Shown: positions 17,061-25,606, counted from the stretch's first letter. The stretch: DNA of 64,000 nucleotides from Paraflavitalea sp966211765 (GCA_966211765.1 CBIHOV010000007.1:1-64000), one strand, 5' to 3'. Program-made: numbers and translations. The notes: generated by a model from the sequence alone, not told the origin.

Positions 17061-17690
17061 CTACTTCTGCATGGTCAGGTCAAGTGTTTCCAACAGCCAG
17101 TTCAGGGCCTGGGTCATCATGGGTACTACGGCTTCCGGAGGCACCAGCTTATTAAACCGGTCACGAATTGAGAGCGATACCAGGCCATGCACCATGCTCC
17201 AAATAACCATCGATACGGCATCAACATTACCCTTAACAATCAATCCTTTATCCATTCCTTCCCGGATGGTATCCTTCAGCCGCCCCAGGGCAGTATCGCC
17301 GCTTTTCCATTCACATTCCATCGTACTTTCGATGGCCTGCATGGGCGCCCGCATAATAAACATGATATCATAGAATTCCGGGTGACTGATCCCAAACTTT
17401 ATATAGTTCTCACCCATCTTATGCAGACGCATTAAGGGGTTCTTAATATCCCACAACCCTTCATTATATTCCGCCATCTTCTGAAAACCAAGCTCATGGA
17501 GGTTGAACAGGATATCGTCCTTGTCCTTAAAATAGAGGTATACTGTCGTAGGGCTGTATTCAATAAGATCGGCTATTTTACGGATCGACACGTTCTCAAA
17601 CCCCTGCTCCACAAATAACTTCATGGATGCATCCAGGATCATTTTCCTGATCTCCGTTTTCTGCTTTTCCTTTCTTTCCGAAATGCCCAT
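17061..17690 (-). CDS. TetR/AcrR-family regulator of the efflux operon
   Basis: 209-residue TetR-type repressor. The N-terminal three-helix DNA-binding domain is clear (residues about 10-60): ILDASMKLFVEQGFENVSIRKIADLI, then the recognition helix in YSPTTVYLYFKDKDDIL. The C-terminal ligand-binding part contains a TetR_C-like helical region (MQAIESTMECEWKSGDTALG). It lies directly upstream of, and on the same strand as, tolC-adaptor-pump. A perfect 17-bp palindrome is present 26 bp in front of its own start and a near-copy in front of tolC, so it probably represses both itself and the pump and is released by a pump substrate. Confidence 0.92.
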   Translation of the reverse strand: MGISERKEKQKTEIRKMILDASMKLFVEQGFENVSIRKIADLIEYSPTTVYLYFKDKDDILFNLHELGFQKMAEYNEGLWDIKNPLMRLHKMGENYIKFGISHPEFYDIMFIMRAPMQAIESTMECEWKSGDTALGRLKDTIREGMDKGLIVKGNVDAVSMVIWSMVHGLVSLSIRDRFNKLVPPEAVVPMMTQALNWLLETLDLTMQK

Positions 17691-17715
17691 ATTATTAGAT
17701 TAACAGCACAAATAT

Positions 17716-17732
17716 ACTTAACACTGTTAAGT
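17716..17732. promoter_or_regulatory. Probable TetR operator upstream of tetR
   Basis: ACTTAACACTGTTAAGT is a perfect odd-centred 17-bp palindrome, 26 bp before the tetR start. A near-identical site precedes tolC at 17024-17040 at the same 26-bp distance from its start codon. Confidence 0.75.
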
Positions 17733-17885
17733 TTCCAAATACTTGCCTGATTTTTTTCAAAGATTGTTCAATAATTTATTCCAAAGGCCCACCACTGACG
17801 GGTTTTAGTACACAAGTTTTTCCCATCCCCGGCCCAGTTGCCGGGCCGGCTATTTTTCATCAATTTTACTGCCCTGTTATTTACT

Positions 17886-17893
17886 TACATTTG
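17886..17893 (+). promoter_or_regulatory. Candidate -7 box for dnaX
   Basis: TACATTTG is an exact match to TAnnTTTG, 17 nt before the dnaX start codon, giving a very short leader. No good -33 element is seen. Confidence 0.5.
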
Positions 17894-17910
17894 CCGCAAG
17901 AGGGATATAC

Positions 17911-19797
17911 ATGGACAAGTTCATCGTTTCAGCCAGAAAATACAGACCACAGACTTTTGATACCGTAGTGGGCCAGGGACATATTACCACCACCCTGAAA
18001 AATGCCATTAAGAACCAGCAGTTGGCGCATGCCTTTTTGTTTTGCGGTCCACGGGGCGTGGGTAAAACCACCTGTGCCCGTATCCTGGCCAAAACCATCA
18101 ATTGTGAAAATGTAGGCGCCGATGGCGAAGCCTGCAACGTGTGCCATTCCTGCCATTCATTTAATGAAGGCACTTCCATGAACATCCATGAGTTGGATGC
18201 TGCCAGCAACAACTCGGTAGATGATATCCGGAGCCTGGTAGAACAGGTGCGGTTTGCGCCTTCAGCAGGCAGCCGGTACAAAGTATATATCATTGATGAG
18301 GTGCACATGCTCAGCTCATCGGCATTCAACGCCTTCCTGAAAACGCTGGAAGAGCCGCCCCCCTATGCTATTTTTATCCTGGCTACCACCGAAAAGCACA
18401 AGATCCTTCCTACCATCCTCAGCCGTTGCCAGATATTCGATTTCAAACGCATCACCCCCAATGATACGGTAGAGCACCTGCAGGATATCTGTAAGAAAGA
18501 AGAGATTGATGCCGAGAAGGCTGCCCTGCACCTTATTGCGCAGAAAAGTGAAGGTTGTATGCGTGATGCCCTGAGCATCATGGATAAAATTGTGAGTTTT
18601 ACCAACGGTGTGGTCAGCTATCAAAATACACTGGAACACCTCAACATACTCGATGCCGACTACTATTTCAAGTTGATGCAATGTATGCAGCAACAGGATC
18701 TGGGAGGCGCCATGCTGCTGTACGATGATATAGACCGCAAAGGTTTTGAAGGCGACCTGGTATTGAATGGCTTTGCTGAATTCATTCGCAACCTGCTGGT
18801 GTGTAAGGACGAAAAGGTAGCCGGCCTGCTACAGGTAGTGGAAAGCTTTAAGGACCGCTATATCAGCACTGGCAAACAGGTGTCGGTAGCTTACCTGATC
18901 AGTGCTTTGAATATTTTGAACGAAACAGAGATCAATTATAAAGCAGCCCGTAATAAACGGCTGCATGTAGAACTGGCGCTCATCAAACTCTCCTACCTGC
19001 AGCAAGCAGTTGACATGGCCTCCGGAAGCGATGGTCAAGGTAAAAAAAAACTGATTGATGAAGCAAGACCGGTTGCATTCCGCAATATACCGGTAGTGAG
19101 AGGGGCTGGAGCAAGCCAAAAGACAGAAGCCGGCAGCCAAAAGCCGGAAACGGCCGCTCCCAAACAAGCTCCGGCACAGGAAGCTAAGCTGATCATTGAA
19201 ACGGGCGCCAAACAGCCGGCCACCAGTCAGCCCGCCACCCCCAGGCAACCTGCAACCACCAACCAGCAACCAGTTGCTCCCAAGCCAGCAGTAACCAGTA
19301 ACCAGCAACCTCTCGCCAGTAGCCCGAAAGGGGAAACAGGCTCTTCGAAGATTGGCGGTCTGGCAGGTATCCGCCAGCAATATGTGGGCAAAGTAATGGA
19401 AAGCGCCGGCCCTCCCATTCCTTTGAGTGATAATAAATTACAGGAGCATTGGCAACAATTTGCCCAGCAACTGAAAGACGCCAAGAACCCCGCCAATCAA
19501 TCCTTCCTGATGGCTACCCTGGTAATCCAGAACGACCAGACATTTGAGGTGCAAACAAACAATAACCTGGAACAAAAATTTATTGAGGGAGAGCGCCGCG
19601 TATTATCAGAGTTCCTGCAACAGGTCTTTAATAACCGGCAATTGCTGTTTACCATTGTGGTAAATGAAAATGCCATCGCCCCTGCAGAACCCCTGGAAAA
19701 GCCGATAACCCTGCGCGATAAATACCTGGAAATTGTGACCCAGTATCCGCTGGTGAAGGAACTCCGCGACCGCCTTAAGCTGGAAGTAGATAACTAA
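17911..19797 (+). CDS. dnaX: DNA polymerase III subunit gamma/tau
   Basis: 628-residue clamp-loader ATPase that opens the sliding clamp and, as tau, couples polymerase cores at the fork. Walker A GPRGVGKT at 46-53; a zinc-binding Cys cluster about residues 65-85 (NCEN, then ACNVCHSC); Walker B DEVHML; sensor 1 ATTEKHK; the AAA+ lid and collar domain III to about residue 370. Then a long Ala/Pro/Gln/Thr-rich linker (about 390-490) and a tau C-terminal domain. A run of nine A residues at 19042-19050 encodes Lys378-380 at the end of domain III; slippage there would give a gamma-sized product of 380 or 382 residues. Monocistronic. Confidence 0.96.
   Translation: MDKFIVSARKYRPQTFDTVVGQGHITTTLKNAIKNQQLAHAFLFCGPRGVGKTTCARILAKTINCENVGADGEACNVCHSCHSFNEGTSMNIHELDAASNNSVDDIRSLVEQVRFAPSAGSRYKVYIIDEVHMLSSSAFNAFLKTLEEPPPYAIFILATTEKHKILPTILSRCQIFDFKRITPNDTVEHLQDICKKEEIDAEKAALHLIAQKSEGCMRDALSIMDKIVSFTNGVVSYQNTLEHLNILDADYYFKLMQCMQQQDLGGAMLLYDDIDRKGFEGDLVLNGFAEFIRNLLVCKDEKVAGLLQVVESFKDRYISTGKQVSVAYLISALNILNETEINYKAARNKRLHVELALIKLSYLQQAVDMASGSDGQGKKKLIDEARPVAFRNIPVVRGAGASQKTEAGSQKPETAAPKQAPAQEAKLIIETGAKQPATSQPATPRQPATTNQQPVAPKPAVTSNQQPLASSPKGETGSSKIGGLAGIRQQYVGKVMESAGPPIPLSDNKLQEHWQQFAQQLKDAKNPANQSFLMATLVIQNDQTFEVQTNNNLEQKFIEGERRVLSEFLQQVFNNRQLLFTIVVNENAIAPAEPLEKPITLRDKYLEIVTQYPLVKELRDRLKLEVDN
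19042..19050 (+). other. A9 slippage tract in dnaX (gamma/tau switch candidate)
   Basis: Nine consecutive A residues, in frame as AAA AAA AAA (Lys378-380). Removing one A gives AAA AAA AAC TGA; adding one gives AAA AAA AAA ACT GAT TGA. Both alternative frames therefore stop at once. In Thermus thermophilus dnaX, RNA polymerase slippage on a nine-A run makes gamma; E. coli uses ribosomal frameshifting on A6G. A possible weak stem (ACCGG at 19068-19072 with CCGGT at 19090-19094, inner TTGC/GCAA) lies 17 nt downstream. Confidence 0.7.
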
Positions 19798-19800
19798 GAA

Positions 19801-19964
19801 AAGAATACAGAATATAGAATACAGGAAACAGAATGGCTTCGCACGCCAGGGAGGGTTTATTTATTCGTGAATTCCCCTGTACCTGCTAAACCCTATATGC
19901 TTACTGCTGACCTCTTTATCCCTCTATTTCTTCTGTATTCTGAATTCTGTATTCTGTATTCTAC
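19801..19964. repeat. AGAATACAG repeat (family C) after dnaX, with inverted partner
   Basis: Four nt after the dnaX stop codon begins an A-rich stretch of repeated AGAATACAG/AGAATATAG (19802-19832). About 100 nt further, 19931-19963 holds its inverse, repeated TTCTGTATTCT. The two could pair over roughly 30 bp with mismatches. The same stop-adjacent motif, in the same orientation relative to the gene, follows the metallophosphatase gene (22303-22350). Confidence 0.7.
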
Positions 19965-20040
19965 TTCTCGCACTTTTGCCGTAATTTCGGCCCTCAATTA
20001 GCAACCTGACGTATTAACTTTCAAATTATTAATAAAGATT

Positions 20041-21711
20041 ATGGCTGAAGTGATCTTAATGCCCCGCCTGAGTGACACCATGACTGAAGGCGTGATTGCG
20101 GCCTGGCATAAAAAGGTAGGGGATACGGTAAAGAAAGGCGACCTGTTAGCAGAAGTTGAGACAGACAAAGCTACCATGGAACTGGAAAGTTATAAAGATG
20201 GCACCCTCTTACATATTGGTATCGATAAAGGCGGTAAACTGCAGGTGAATGACCTGTTGGCCATCATTGGCGCTCCCGGCGAAGACATTAGCTCCCTGGT
20301 ATCCGGTGGAGGCAAAGCTGCCGCAAGTGCTGCTGCTCCAAAAGCTGAAGAGCCTGCCAAACCTGCTGCAGAAAGCAAACCAGCTGCAGCTGCTGCTCCA
20401 GCTCCTGCTGCCGCTACATCATCCATCGATCTTGCCAACATGCAGGAAGTGATCCTCATGCCACGCCTGAGCGATACCATGACCGAAGGCGTTATTGCAG
20501 CCTGGCACAAGAAAGTAGGGGACCAGGTGAATAAAGGCGACCTGCTGGCCGATGTGGAAACAGACAAGGCCACCATGGAACTGGAAAGCTATAAACAAGG
20601 TAAATTATTATATATAGGTGCTCAGCAAGGTGATAAAGTTCCTGTAAATGCCCTGCTGTGTATCATAGGTGAAGAAGGTAAAGTAGATATCGATAAAATA
20701 GTAGCTGCTGCCAAAGGTGGTGGAACTGTTGCTGCCGAAAGCGCCCAGCCTGCCCGGCAAGCTGCTGCCGCACAACCTGCAGCACAAGCAACTACTGCTA
20801 CTGCCCAACCTTCCGCTTCTACCGAGAATGGTCGCGTAAAAGCCTCTCCGCTTGCTAAAAAAGTAGCCAGTGAAAAAGGCATCGACCTGTCGCAGATACC
20901 CGGAAGTGGCGATGGTGGCCGTATCGTAAAGAAAGATGTAGATGACTTTAAGCCATCTGCTGCTCCTGCCGCCACTGCTGCCAAACAAGGTGGTACTGCT
21001 GCACCAGCCCAGCCTGCTGTAGCCGGCCAGGAAAGCTTCAACGATGTACCGGTTTCGCAAATGCGCAAAGTGATCGCTAAGCGCCTGTCGGAGGTTAAAT
21101 TCTCTGCTCCTGAGTTTTACCTCACCATGGAGATCAACATGGACAAGGCCGTTGCCAGCCGTGGCAAAATGAACGAAGTATCTGCCAACAAAATATCCTT
21201 CAATGATATGGTGCTCAAAGCATGCGCCGTGGCATTGAAGAAACATCCGGCTATCAACAGCAGCTGGATGGGTGATACCATCCGCGTAAACCACCATGTG
21301 AGCATTGGTGTGGCTGTAGCAGTGGAAGATGGATTGCTGGTACCCGTAGTACGGTTTGCCGACCTGAAATCCCTGTCACAGATCGCCGGAGAAGTAAAAG
21401 ACTTCGCACAGAGAGCCAAGAATAAGAAATTACAACCATCCGAATGGGAAGGCAATACCTTCACCATCTCCAACCTGGGCATGTTTGGCATTGAAGAATT
21501 TACTGCCATCATCAACCCTCCAGCTTCCTGTATCCTGGCCATCGGCGCTATCAACCAGGTACCGGTAGTGAAGGACGGACAGATCGTTGTAGGCAATATC
21601 ATGAAAGTGACCCTCACTTGTGATCACCGTGTAGTAGACGGCGCCACAGGTGCAGCATTCCTGCAAACCCTGCAAGGTTTACTGGAAGAGCCACTGACTA
21701 TGTTGGTATAA
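20041..21711 (+). CDS. pdhC: Pyruvate dehydrogenase E2, dihydrolipoamide acetyltransferase
   Basis: 556-residue E2 core enzyme of the pyruvate dehydrogenase complex; transfers the acetyl group from lipoate to CoA. Two lipoyl domains, residues 1-80 and 134-210, with lipoyl-lysines K43 and K176 in identical VETDKATMELES contexts; their first 50 residues are almost identical, showing a recent internal duplication. They are followed by Ala/Pro/Gln-rich swinging linkers, a peripheral-subunit-binding domain about 268-305 (ASPLAKKVASEKGIDLSQIPG) and the catalytic domain with His529/Asp533 in DHRVVDGA. E1 and E3 genes are not in the window. The 5' gap has a CACTTTTG sequence near 19971, close to a -7 box. 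Terminator follows. Confidence 0.95.
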   Translation: MAEVILMPRLSDTMTEGVIAAWHKKVGDTVKKGDLLAEVETDKATMELESYKDGTLLHIGIDKGGKLQVNDLLAIIGAPGEDISSLVSGGGKAAASAAAPKAEEPAKPAAESKPAAAAAPAPAAATSSIDLANMQEVILMPRLSDTMTEGVIAAWHKKVGDQVNKGDLLADVETDKATMELESYKQGKLLYIGAQQGDKVPVNALLCIIGEEGKVDIDKIVAAAKGGGTVAAESAQPARQAAAAQPAAQATTATAQPSASTENGRVKASPLAKKVASEKGIDLSQIPGSGDGGRIVKKDVDDFKPSAAPAATAAKQGGTAAPAQPAVAGQESFNDVPVSQMRKVIAKRLSEVKFSAPEFYLTMEINMDKAVASRGKMNEVSANKISFNDMVLKACAVALKKHPAINSSWMGDTIRVNHHVSIGVAVAVEDGLLVPVVRFADLKSLSQIAGEVKDFAQRAKNKKLQPSEWEGNTFTISNLGMFGIEEFTAIINPPASCILAIGAINQVPVVKDGQIVVGNIMKVTLTCDHRVVDGATGAAFLQTLQGLLEEPLTMLV

Positions 21712-21740
21712 CAATTCCCGATTTATTGATATATTATTTA

Positions 21741-21768
21741 TCCCGCTGATCACCAGCGGGATTTTTTT
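21741..21768 (+). terminator. Rho-independent terminator after pdhC
   Basis: TCCCGCTG (21741-21748) pairs with CAGCGGGA (21754-21761), followed by seven T residues. Confidence 0.9.
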
Positions 21769-21858
21769 GTGCCTGCCGGAAACAGCAGAATATTGGTTAA
21801 ATTAGGATACTGTCCCGGGCAACGGCATTCCGATCTATTTACAATTAAACCTTTCCTT

Positions 21859-22218
21859 ATGCACATGAGAAATCTTCTTACCGCCATTGTATTGCTCTTT
21901 ACTTTTTCGTCTTTTACAGGCGACCATACTATTCAAACGGCCACACAACAGCAACTGATCATCTATGACGGATGCTTCGAAGATGGCGGCATTACCGTCA
22001 TTATCTCTTATAATCCCGGACTGGGGCAGATCGTTGATGTAACAGTAAGCGGCCCTTCGGGATCTTATGCAGTGATCAGCCATTCCGGCAATTCCAGTAT
22101 CTATAATGTAGGAAGTACCTTATACACCAACGGATTCATCGTGTATTTTGATGTGCCGGGTTCAGGCACTCACAGCGCCTCCACCGGGTCAGGTGAGCTT
22201 AACAGCGACTGTTATTAA
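21859..22218 (+). CDS. Small secreted hypothetical protein
   Basis: 119-residue protein of unknown family. The ATG at 21859 (or 21865) starts a clean signal peptide (MRNLLTAIVLLFTFSSF); an in-frame extension to 21769 lacks support and would overlap the preceding terminator. The mature part is short, rich in Gly, Ser and Tyr with beta-strand character and has two Cys residues (in DGCFEDGG and at the C-terminal SDCY) that could form a disulfide in the periplasm or outside the cell. It is flanked on both sides by strong terminators, so it is its own transcription unit. Confidence 0.65.
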   Translation: MHMRNLLTAIVLLFTFSSFTGDHTIQTATQQQLIIYDGCFEDGGITVIISYNPGLGQIVDVTVSGPSGSYAVISHSGNSSIYNVGSTLYTNGFIVYFDVPGSGTHSASTGSGELNSDCY

Positions 22219-22240
22219 TCTTTGATGCCCGGGAAACATA

Positions 22241-22278
22241 AAAAGGTCCGTAAGTAATCAATACTTACGGACCTTTTT
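22241..22278. terminator. Strong bidirectional terminator
   Basis: A perfect 16-bp stem (AAAAGGTCCGTAAGTA at 22241-22256 with 22262-22277) and a 5-nt loop; T-runs exist on both strands because the arms begin and end with A4/T4-5. It ends the small secreted protein gene and can also catch minus-strand transcription from the metallophosphatase gene. Confidence 0.9.
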
Positions 22279-22302
22279 AATATCTATCGGTCCCCCCCTC
22301 AG

Positions 22303-22350
22303 CTTCCTGTATTCTATTCTGTATTCTGTATTCTAAATTCTGCATTCTTC
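22303..22350. repeat. TTCTGTATTCT repeat (family C) at the metallophosphatase 3' end
   Basis: Tandem TTCTGTATTCT units directly abut the stop codon (22351-22353) of the minus-strand gene. Read on that strand the order is stop codon, then GAAGAATGCAG, AATTTAGAATACAG and so on: the same arrangement as after dnaX. Confidence 0.75.
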
Positions 22351-24201
22351 TTACCTCACTTCCAGCAGCGCAACCTTCCCATCCATAGTAGAGGCTATGA
22401 TATGCTTACTATCCAATACTCTTACTGTATTGACCATGGAATTATCTATTTTATGTGCCCATATTACCTTTTGGTGAGCAGGGTCGATGGCATATACAAC
22501 GCCACTGCGGGTGCCAAAAAATACCTGGCCCTCCTTTTCAATAAGCATGGAGGGCACATGTTCGTATCCAAATCCGGCATGCATCACCCAGGCCGGATGT
22601 TGCGCCTCCCGGCTGGCAGCATAAGCCACCAGGGTATCCTGCATCGTTTTACCATACACCCATTTGCCATCATTAGAAATACCAATCGACTCACGCACGC
22701 GGGTTTCTGTATTGTTCCACAATGTAGTGCCGGTTAGTGCATCAATAGCCGTAAACGTACGGTTGGGCGTCACTACATACACTACCCCATTAACGGCTAC
22801 AGGTATGCAGGAAGCAGGGGAAAAATTGATCACACCAGAACCAGGATTCCATTTCCACAGCAGCTTTCCATCCTGCCTGTCCAATGCATACAGGTACGTA
22901 TCCCAGGCGCCAAAGATGATCTTACCATCATACAACAACGGCGTGCTTACAACAGGCCCATTGAGCCCCTCAAACTTCCAGCGTAGCTTACCATCATTCA
23001 GTCCCAATGCAATAAAAGAATGATCGCTGCCGCCAATGAATACCGTATCGCCTGCAATCAACGGACAGCCCAATACAGCTGCCCCGGTAGTATACAGCCA
23101 AAGCTGCTTTCCGCTTTTGGCATCCAGGCAATACACTTTACCATCACCCGATCCAAATACCACTTTGCCATCCTGTACAGCCGGAGAGGAAAAGATAGAA
23201 CCCTTTGTAGGGAATGACCATTGACGTTTTCCGTTCTTCAATGACAGGGAAACCACCTCTCCATTCTGGTTGCCAAAGATCACACCCTCTTTGTATACAG
23301 CAGGAGTAGAAATAACGTTGGCATCGGAAGCAGTGGTCCAGGTAGATTTTACCTGTGCATATTGTTGATTGACCCCATAATCGGGCCTTTCAAACTTCTT
23401 TGAAGGAGTAGCATACTGATGTGTTTTCACAGCCACTTTTGTCCAGGGTTGCAGCGTCTCTACGCCCGGGCGGCGCTCTGTGTAGATCACTGAATCCGGA
23501 CGCACGTCCACCAGGTTGTAACCACCTACAGCAGCTTTTGCACGCAAATTGGAGCGCCCCATCACAGCAGGAATATCTTCGAAGTTCATGGCCCTGTTAT
23601 TATGACCATGACCGCAAATAGCCAGTATCGTATTGTATTGCTTTAAACGGTCCGTCGCTTCATACCAGTTATCAAGGCCATTGTCGAGCGGATAGTGGTT
23701 ACAAAATACCACCGGTTGCTTCTTATCTGTTTTCTTCAATACTTCATCCAGCCACACCACCGCATTGCGGGGGATATGTCCATCACTCATACGCACATAA
23801 GGACCGGAAGCGCAACCAATAAAACGAACGCCGTTATAATCAAACATGAATTTATCATACCCGAAAATGGTAGTAAAACTAACGCCGCCACTTTCACTCC
23901 AGCCACTATCGTGGTTACCCGGAATGATATAGTATTTTACCCGCAGGCTGTCGAAGAGCTGTTTGGCCAGTTTCAGCTGGCTATCTGTGCCCAGCTCAGT
24001 GATGTCGCCGGTGATGATCACAAAAGCTACATCTGTCATGGCATTGATATCGCGTACCGTACGGCGCAGGTCTTCATCTGCACCACCGTTGGGAGAACCG
24101 ATATGCGTATCACTGATGTGAACAAAGCGAAAGGGTTTGATCTGCGCAGGAAGCATCGCCGCCACACACAATAAGCAGCAAAGCAGGAGTATCTTTTTCA
24201 T
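22351..24201 (-). CDS. Secreted metallophosphatase fused to PQQ-like beta-propeller
   Basis: 616-residue exported protein with signal peptide (residues 1-19, ending LPAQ). N-terminal calcineurin-like metallophosphoesterase domain (about 22-270) with all metal motifs: HISDTHIG, ITGDITE, PGNHD, CNHYPLD and GHGHNN. The C-terminal half (about 290-616) is a propeller of PQQ-enzyme-like repeats (GxVYCLDAKSGKQLWLY, LYALDRQDGKLLWKW, VYAIDPAHQKVIWAH). The phosphatase part is predicted active; the propeller is a sensor or binding scaffold rather than a dehydrogenase, since no quinoprotein active site was seen. Substrate unknown; monocistronic, divergent from engB. Confidence 0.9.
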   Translation of the reverse strand: MKKILLLCCLLCVAAMLPAQIKPFRFVHISDTHIGSPNGGADEDLRRTVRDINAMTDVAFVIITGDITELGTDSQLKLAKQLFDSLRVKYYIIPGNHDSGWSESGGVSFTTIFGYDKFMFDYNGVRFIGCASGPYVRMSDGHIPRNAVVWLDEVLKKTDKKQPVVFCNHYPLDNGLDNWYEATDRLKQYNTILAICGHGHNNRAMNFEDIPAVMGRSNLRAKAAVGGYNLVDVRPDSVIYTERRPGVETLQPWTKVAVKTHQYATPSKKFERPDYGVNQQYAQVKSTWTTASDANVISTPAVYKEGVIFGNQNGEVVSLSLKNGKRQWSFPTKGSIFSSPAVQDGKVVFGSGDGKVYCLDAKSGKQLWLYTTGAAVLGCPLIAGDTVFIGGSDHSFIALGLNDGKLRWKFEGLNGPVVSTPLLYDGKIIFGAWDTYLYALDRQDGKLLWKWNPGSGVINFSPASCIPVAVNGVVYVVTPNRTFTAIDALTGTTLWNNTETRVRESIGISNDGKWVYGKTMQDTLVAYAASREAQHPAWVMHAGFGYEHVPSMLIEKEGQVFFGTRSGVVYAIDPAHQKVIWAHKIDNSMVNTVRVLDSKHIIASTMDGKVALLEVR

Positions 24202-24383
24202 GCTGGCAATTTAGTATTTTTTGTACCCCGGCAAGGGCCATTACAACGCAGACAAGCCGTACTTAACAATTAAATTTCTTTAATTGCCGGTTTGTGCCTG
24301 CACTGCTTTTCTTTTACATCATTTACTGGTTATACTATGCAGAAACACCTGTTGGTAGGTATTCCGTATCTTGCAGCCCTATC

Positions 24384-25037
24384 ATGATTATCAAATCTGC
24401 CAAATACCTCATCAGCAGTCCGGATTTCGAACAATGTCCCAAGCCAGACAGACCGGAATATGCTTTCATTGGACGCAGTAATGTGGGCAAATCGTCACTC
24501 ATCAATATGCTGGTGGATAACCAGAAGCTGGCCAAAACTTCCGGCACACCCGGTAAAACCCAGCTTATCAACCATTTTGAGGTGGAAACCCTGCCCGATA
24601 AGTATGTACCCGGCAAAACGATCGCCACGCCCTGGTACCTCGTTGACCTTCCTGGCTATGGATTTGCCAAAGTATCCCAAAGCCAGCGCAAACAATGGGA
24701 AGCCATGATCGAAAACTACCTGCGCAAGCGGGAGAACCTCGTCAATGTTTTTATATTGATAGATAGCCGGCATTCACCCCAAAAAGTGGACCTTGATTTT
24801 GTCAATCAATTAGGAGCATGGGGATTACCCTTCTGTATTGTATTTACCAAAGCCGATAAGGAAACCCAGCGGGAAGTGAGTAAGAATGTAAAAGCGTTCC
24901 TCGATGCTATGCGCAAGACCTGGCAGTTCCTGCCTCAAAGTTTTGTGACCAGCGCCATCAAGAAAATGGGAAGAGATAAAATACTGCTGTTTATAGAGCA
25001 GTGCAATAAGACGGTGAAAGAAGAAGGCGCGCAGTAG
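24384..25037 (+). CDS. engB: Ribosome biogenesis GTPase YsxC/EngB
   Basis: 217-residue TRAFAC-class GTPase needed for assembly of the large ribosomal subunit. Start at 24384 (MIIKSAKYLISSPDFEQCP) matches the family; the longer in-frame reading from 24294 does not. G motifs: G1 GRSNVGKSS, G2 region TPGKTQLIN, G3 DLPGYGFAKV, G4 TKAD, G5 TSAIK. Cytoplasmic. Divergent from the metallophosphatase gene and convergent with ykuK, separated from the latter by a bidirectional terminator. Confidence 0.95.
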   Translation: MIIKSAKYLISSPDFEQCPKPDRPEYAFIGRSNVGKSSLINMLVDNQKLAKTSGTPGKTQLINHFEVETLPDKYVPGKTIATPWYLVDLPGYGFAKVSQSQRKQWEAMIENYLRKRENLVNVFILIDSRHSPQKVDLDFVNQLGAWGLPFCIVFTKADKETQREVSKNVKAFLDAMRKTWQFLPQSFVTSAIKKMGRDKILLFIEQCNKTVKEEGAQ

Positions 25038-25102
25038 TGCCTTTTAAGCATATCATAAGGGTGACGAAGCCTTTAGCTGTGTGTACGTCACAACTTTACA
25101 TT

Positions 25103-25134
25103 AAAAACCCTCGACTGTAGCAGCGAGGGTTTTT
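25103..25134. terminator. Bidirectional terminator between engB and ykuK
   Basis: AAAAACCCTCG (25103-25113) pairs with CGAGGGTTTTT (25124-25134), giving T-runs on both strands. The right arm overlaps the stop codon of the convergent ykuK-like gene by two bases. Confidence 0.9.
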
Positions 25135-25606
25135 AGTTAACTACCTTGTTGGCACAGCTACTGCTGGCAAAGGCTTCCGGTTTGGCCTTGAAGGCAAAGC
25201 CCATCCCCAGTATATACCCCATGGCCTCTTTTAACGCATCATTACTTTTGAAATGCGGGTTGGTATTAATGTCCGCATGTACTTCCATGTCAACATCGTA
25301 TTGCGTAAAAAGATGGCAAAGCTCATAAGCTATTTCAATGCTTTTGGCAACTTCTACCAACATACGCTCCTTAATGGAATATTGCTGCTTTGTCTTTTCG
25401 TTGTGGATGAACATGAATCCTCCATGTCCTTCACGCAGAAATACAATAACAGTTGCAAATTCAGTTTCGGAACCTTTTACCTGTGAGTCGGTACCAATGC
25501 AAACTTTGAGGTGATAGCCTTTGTCGCTTTCGCGTTTGATGGCTGCTTCCACAGCATCAAAAATGGGTAAGTCGAGCGGATCGCCGTTAAATTTTCTCCA
25601 GATCAT
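25133..25606 (-). CDS. RNase H-like YkuK family protein (DUF458)
   Basis: 157-residue protein of the YkuK/DUF458 family, which has an RNase H-like fold. Motifs seen: CIGTDSQVKG near residue 40 and the strongly conserved VHADINTNPHFKSNDALKEAMGYI near 115-140. The acidic residues Asp (GTDSQ) and Asp (HADINT) fit a two-metal nuclease site but activity has not been shown as far as I know. Monocistronic; a small hairpin (TTTTTCG/CGAAAAA, 25618-25638) lies just upstream of its start codon, in its 5' leader. Confidence 0.85.
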   Translation of the reverse strand: MIWRKFNGDPLDLPIFDAVEAAIKRESDKGYHLKVCIGTDSQVKGSETEFATVIVFLREGHGGFMFIHNEKTKQQYSIKERMLVEVAKSIEIAYELCHLFTQYDVDMEVHADINTNPHFKSNDALKEAMGYILGMGFAFKAKPEAFASSSCANKVVN

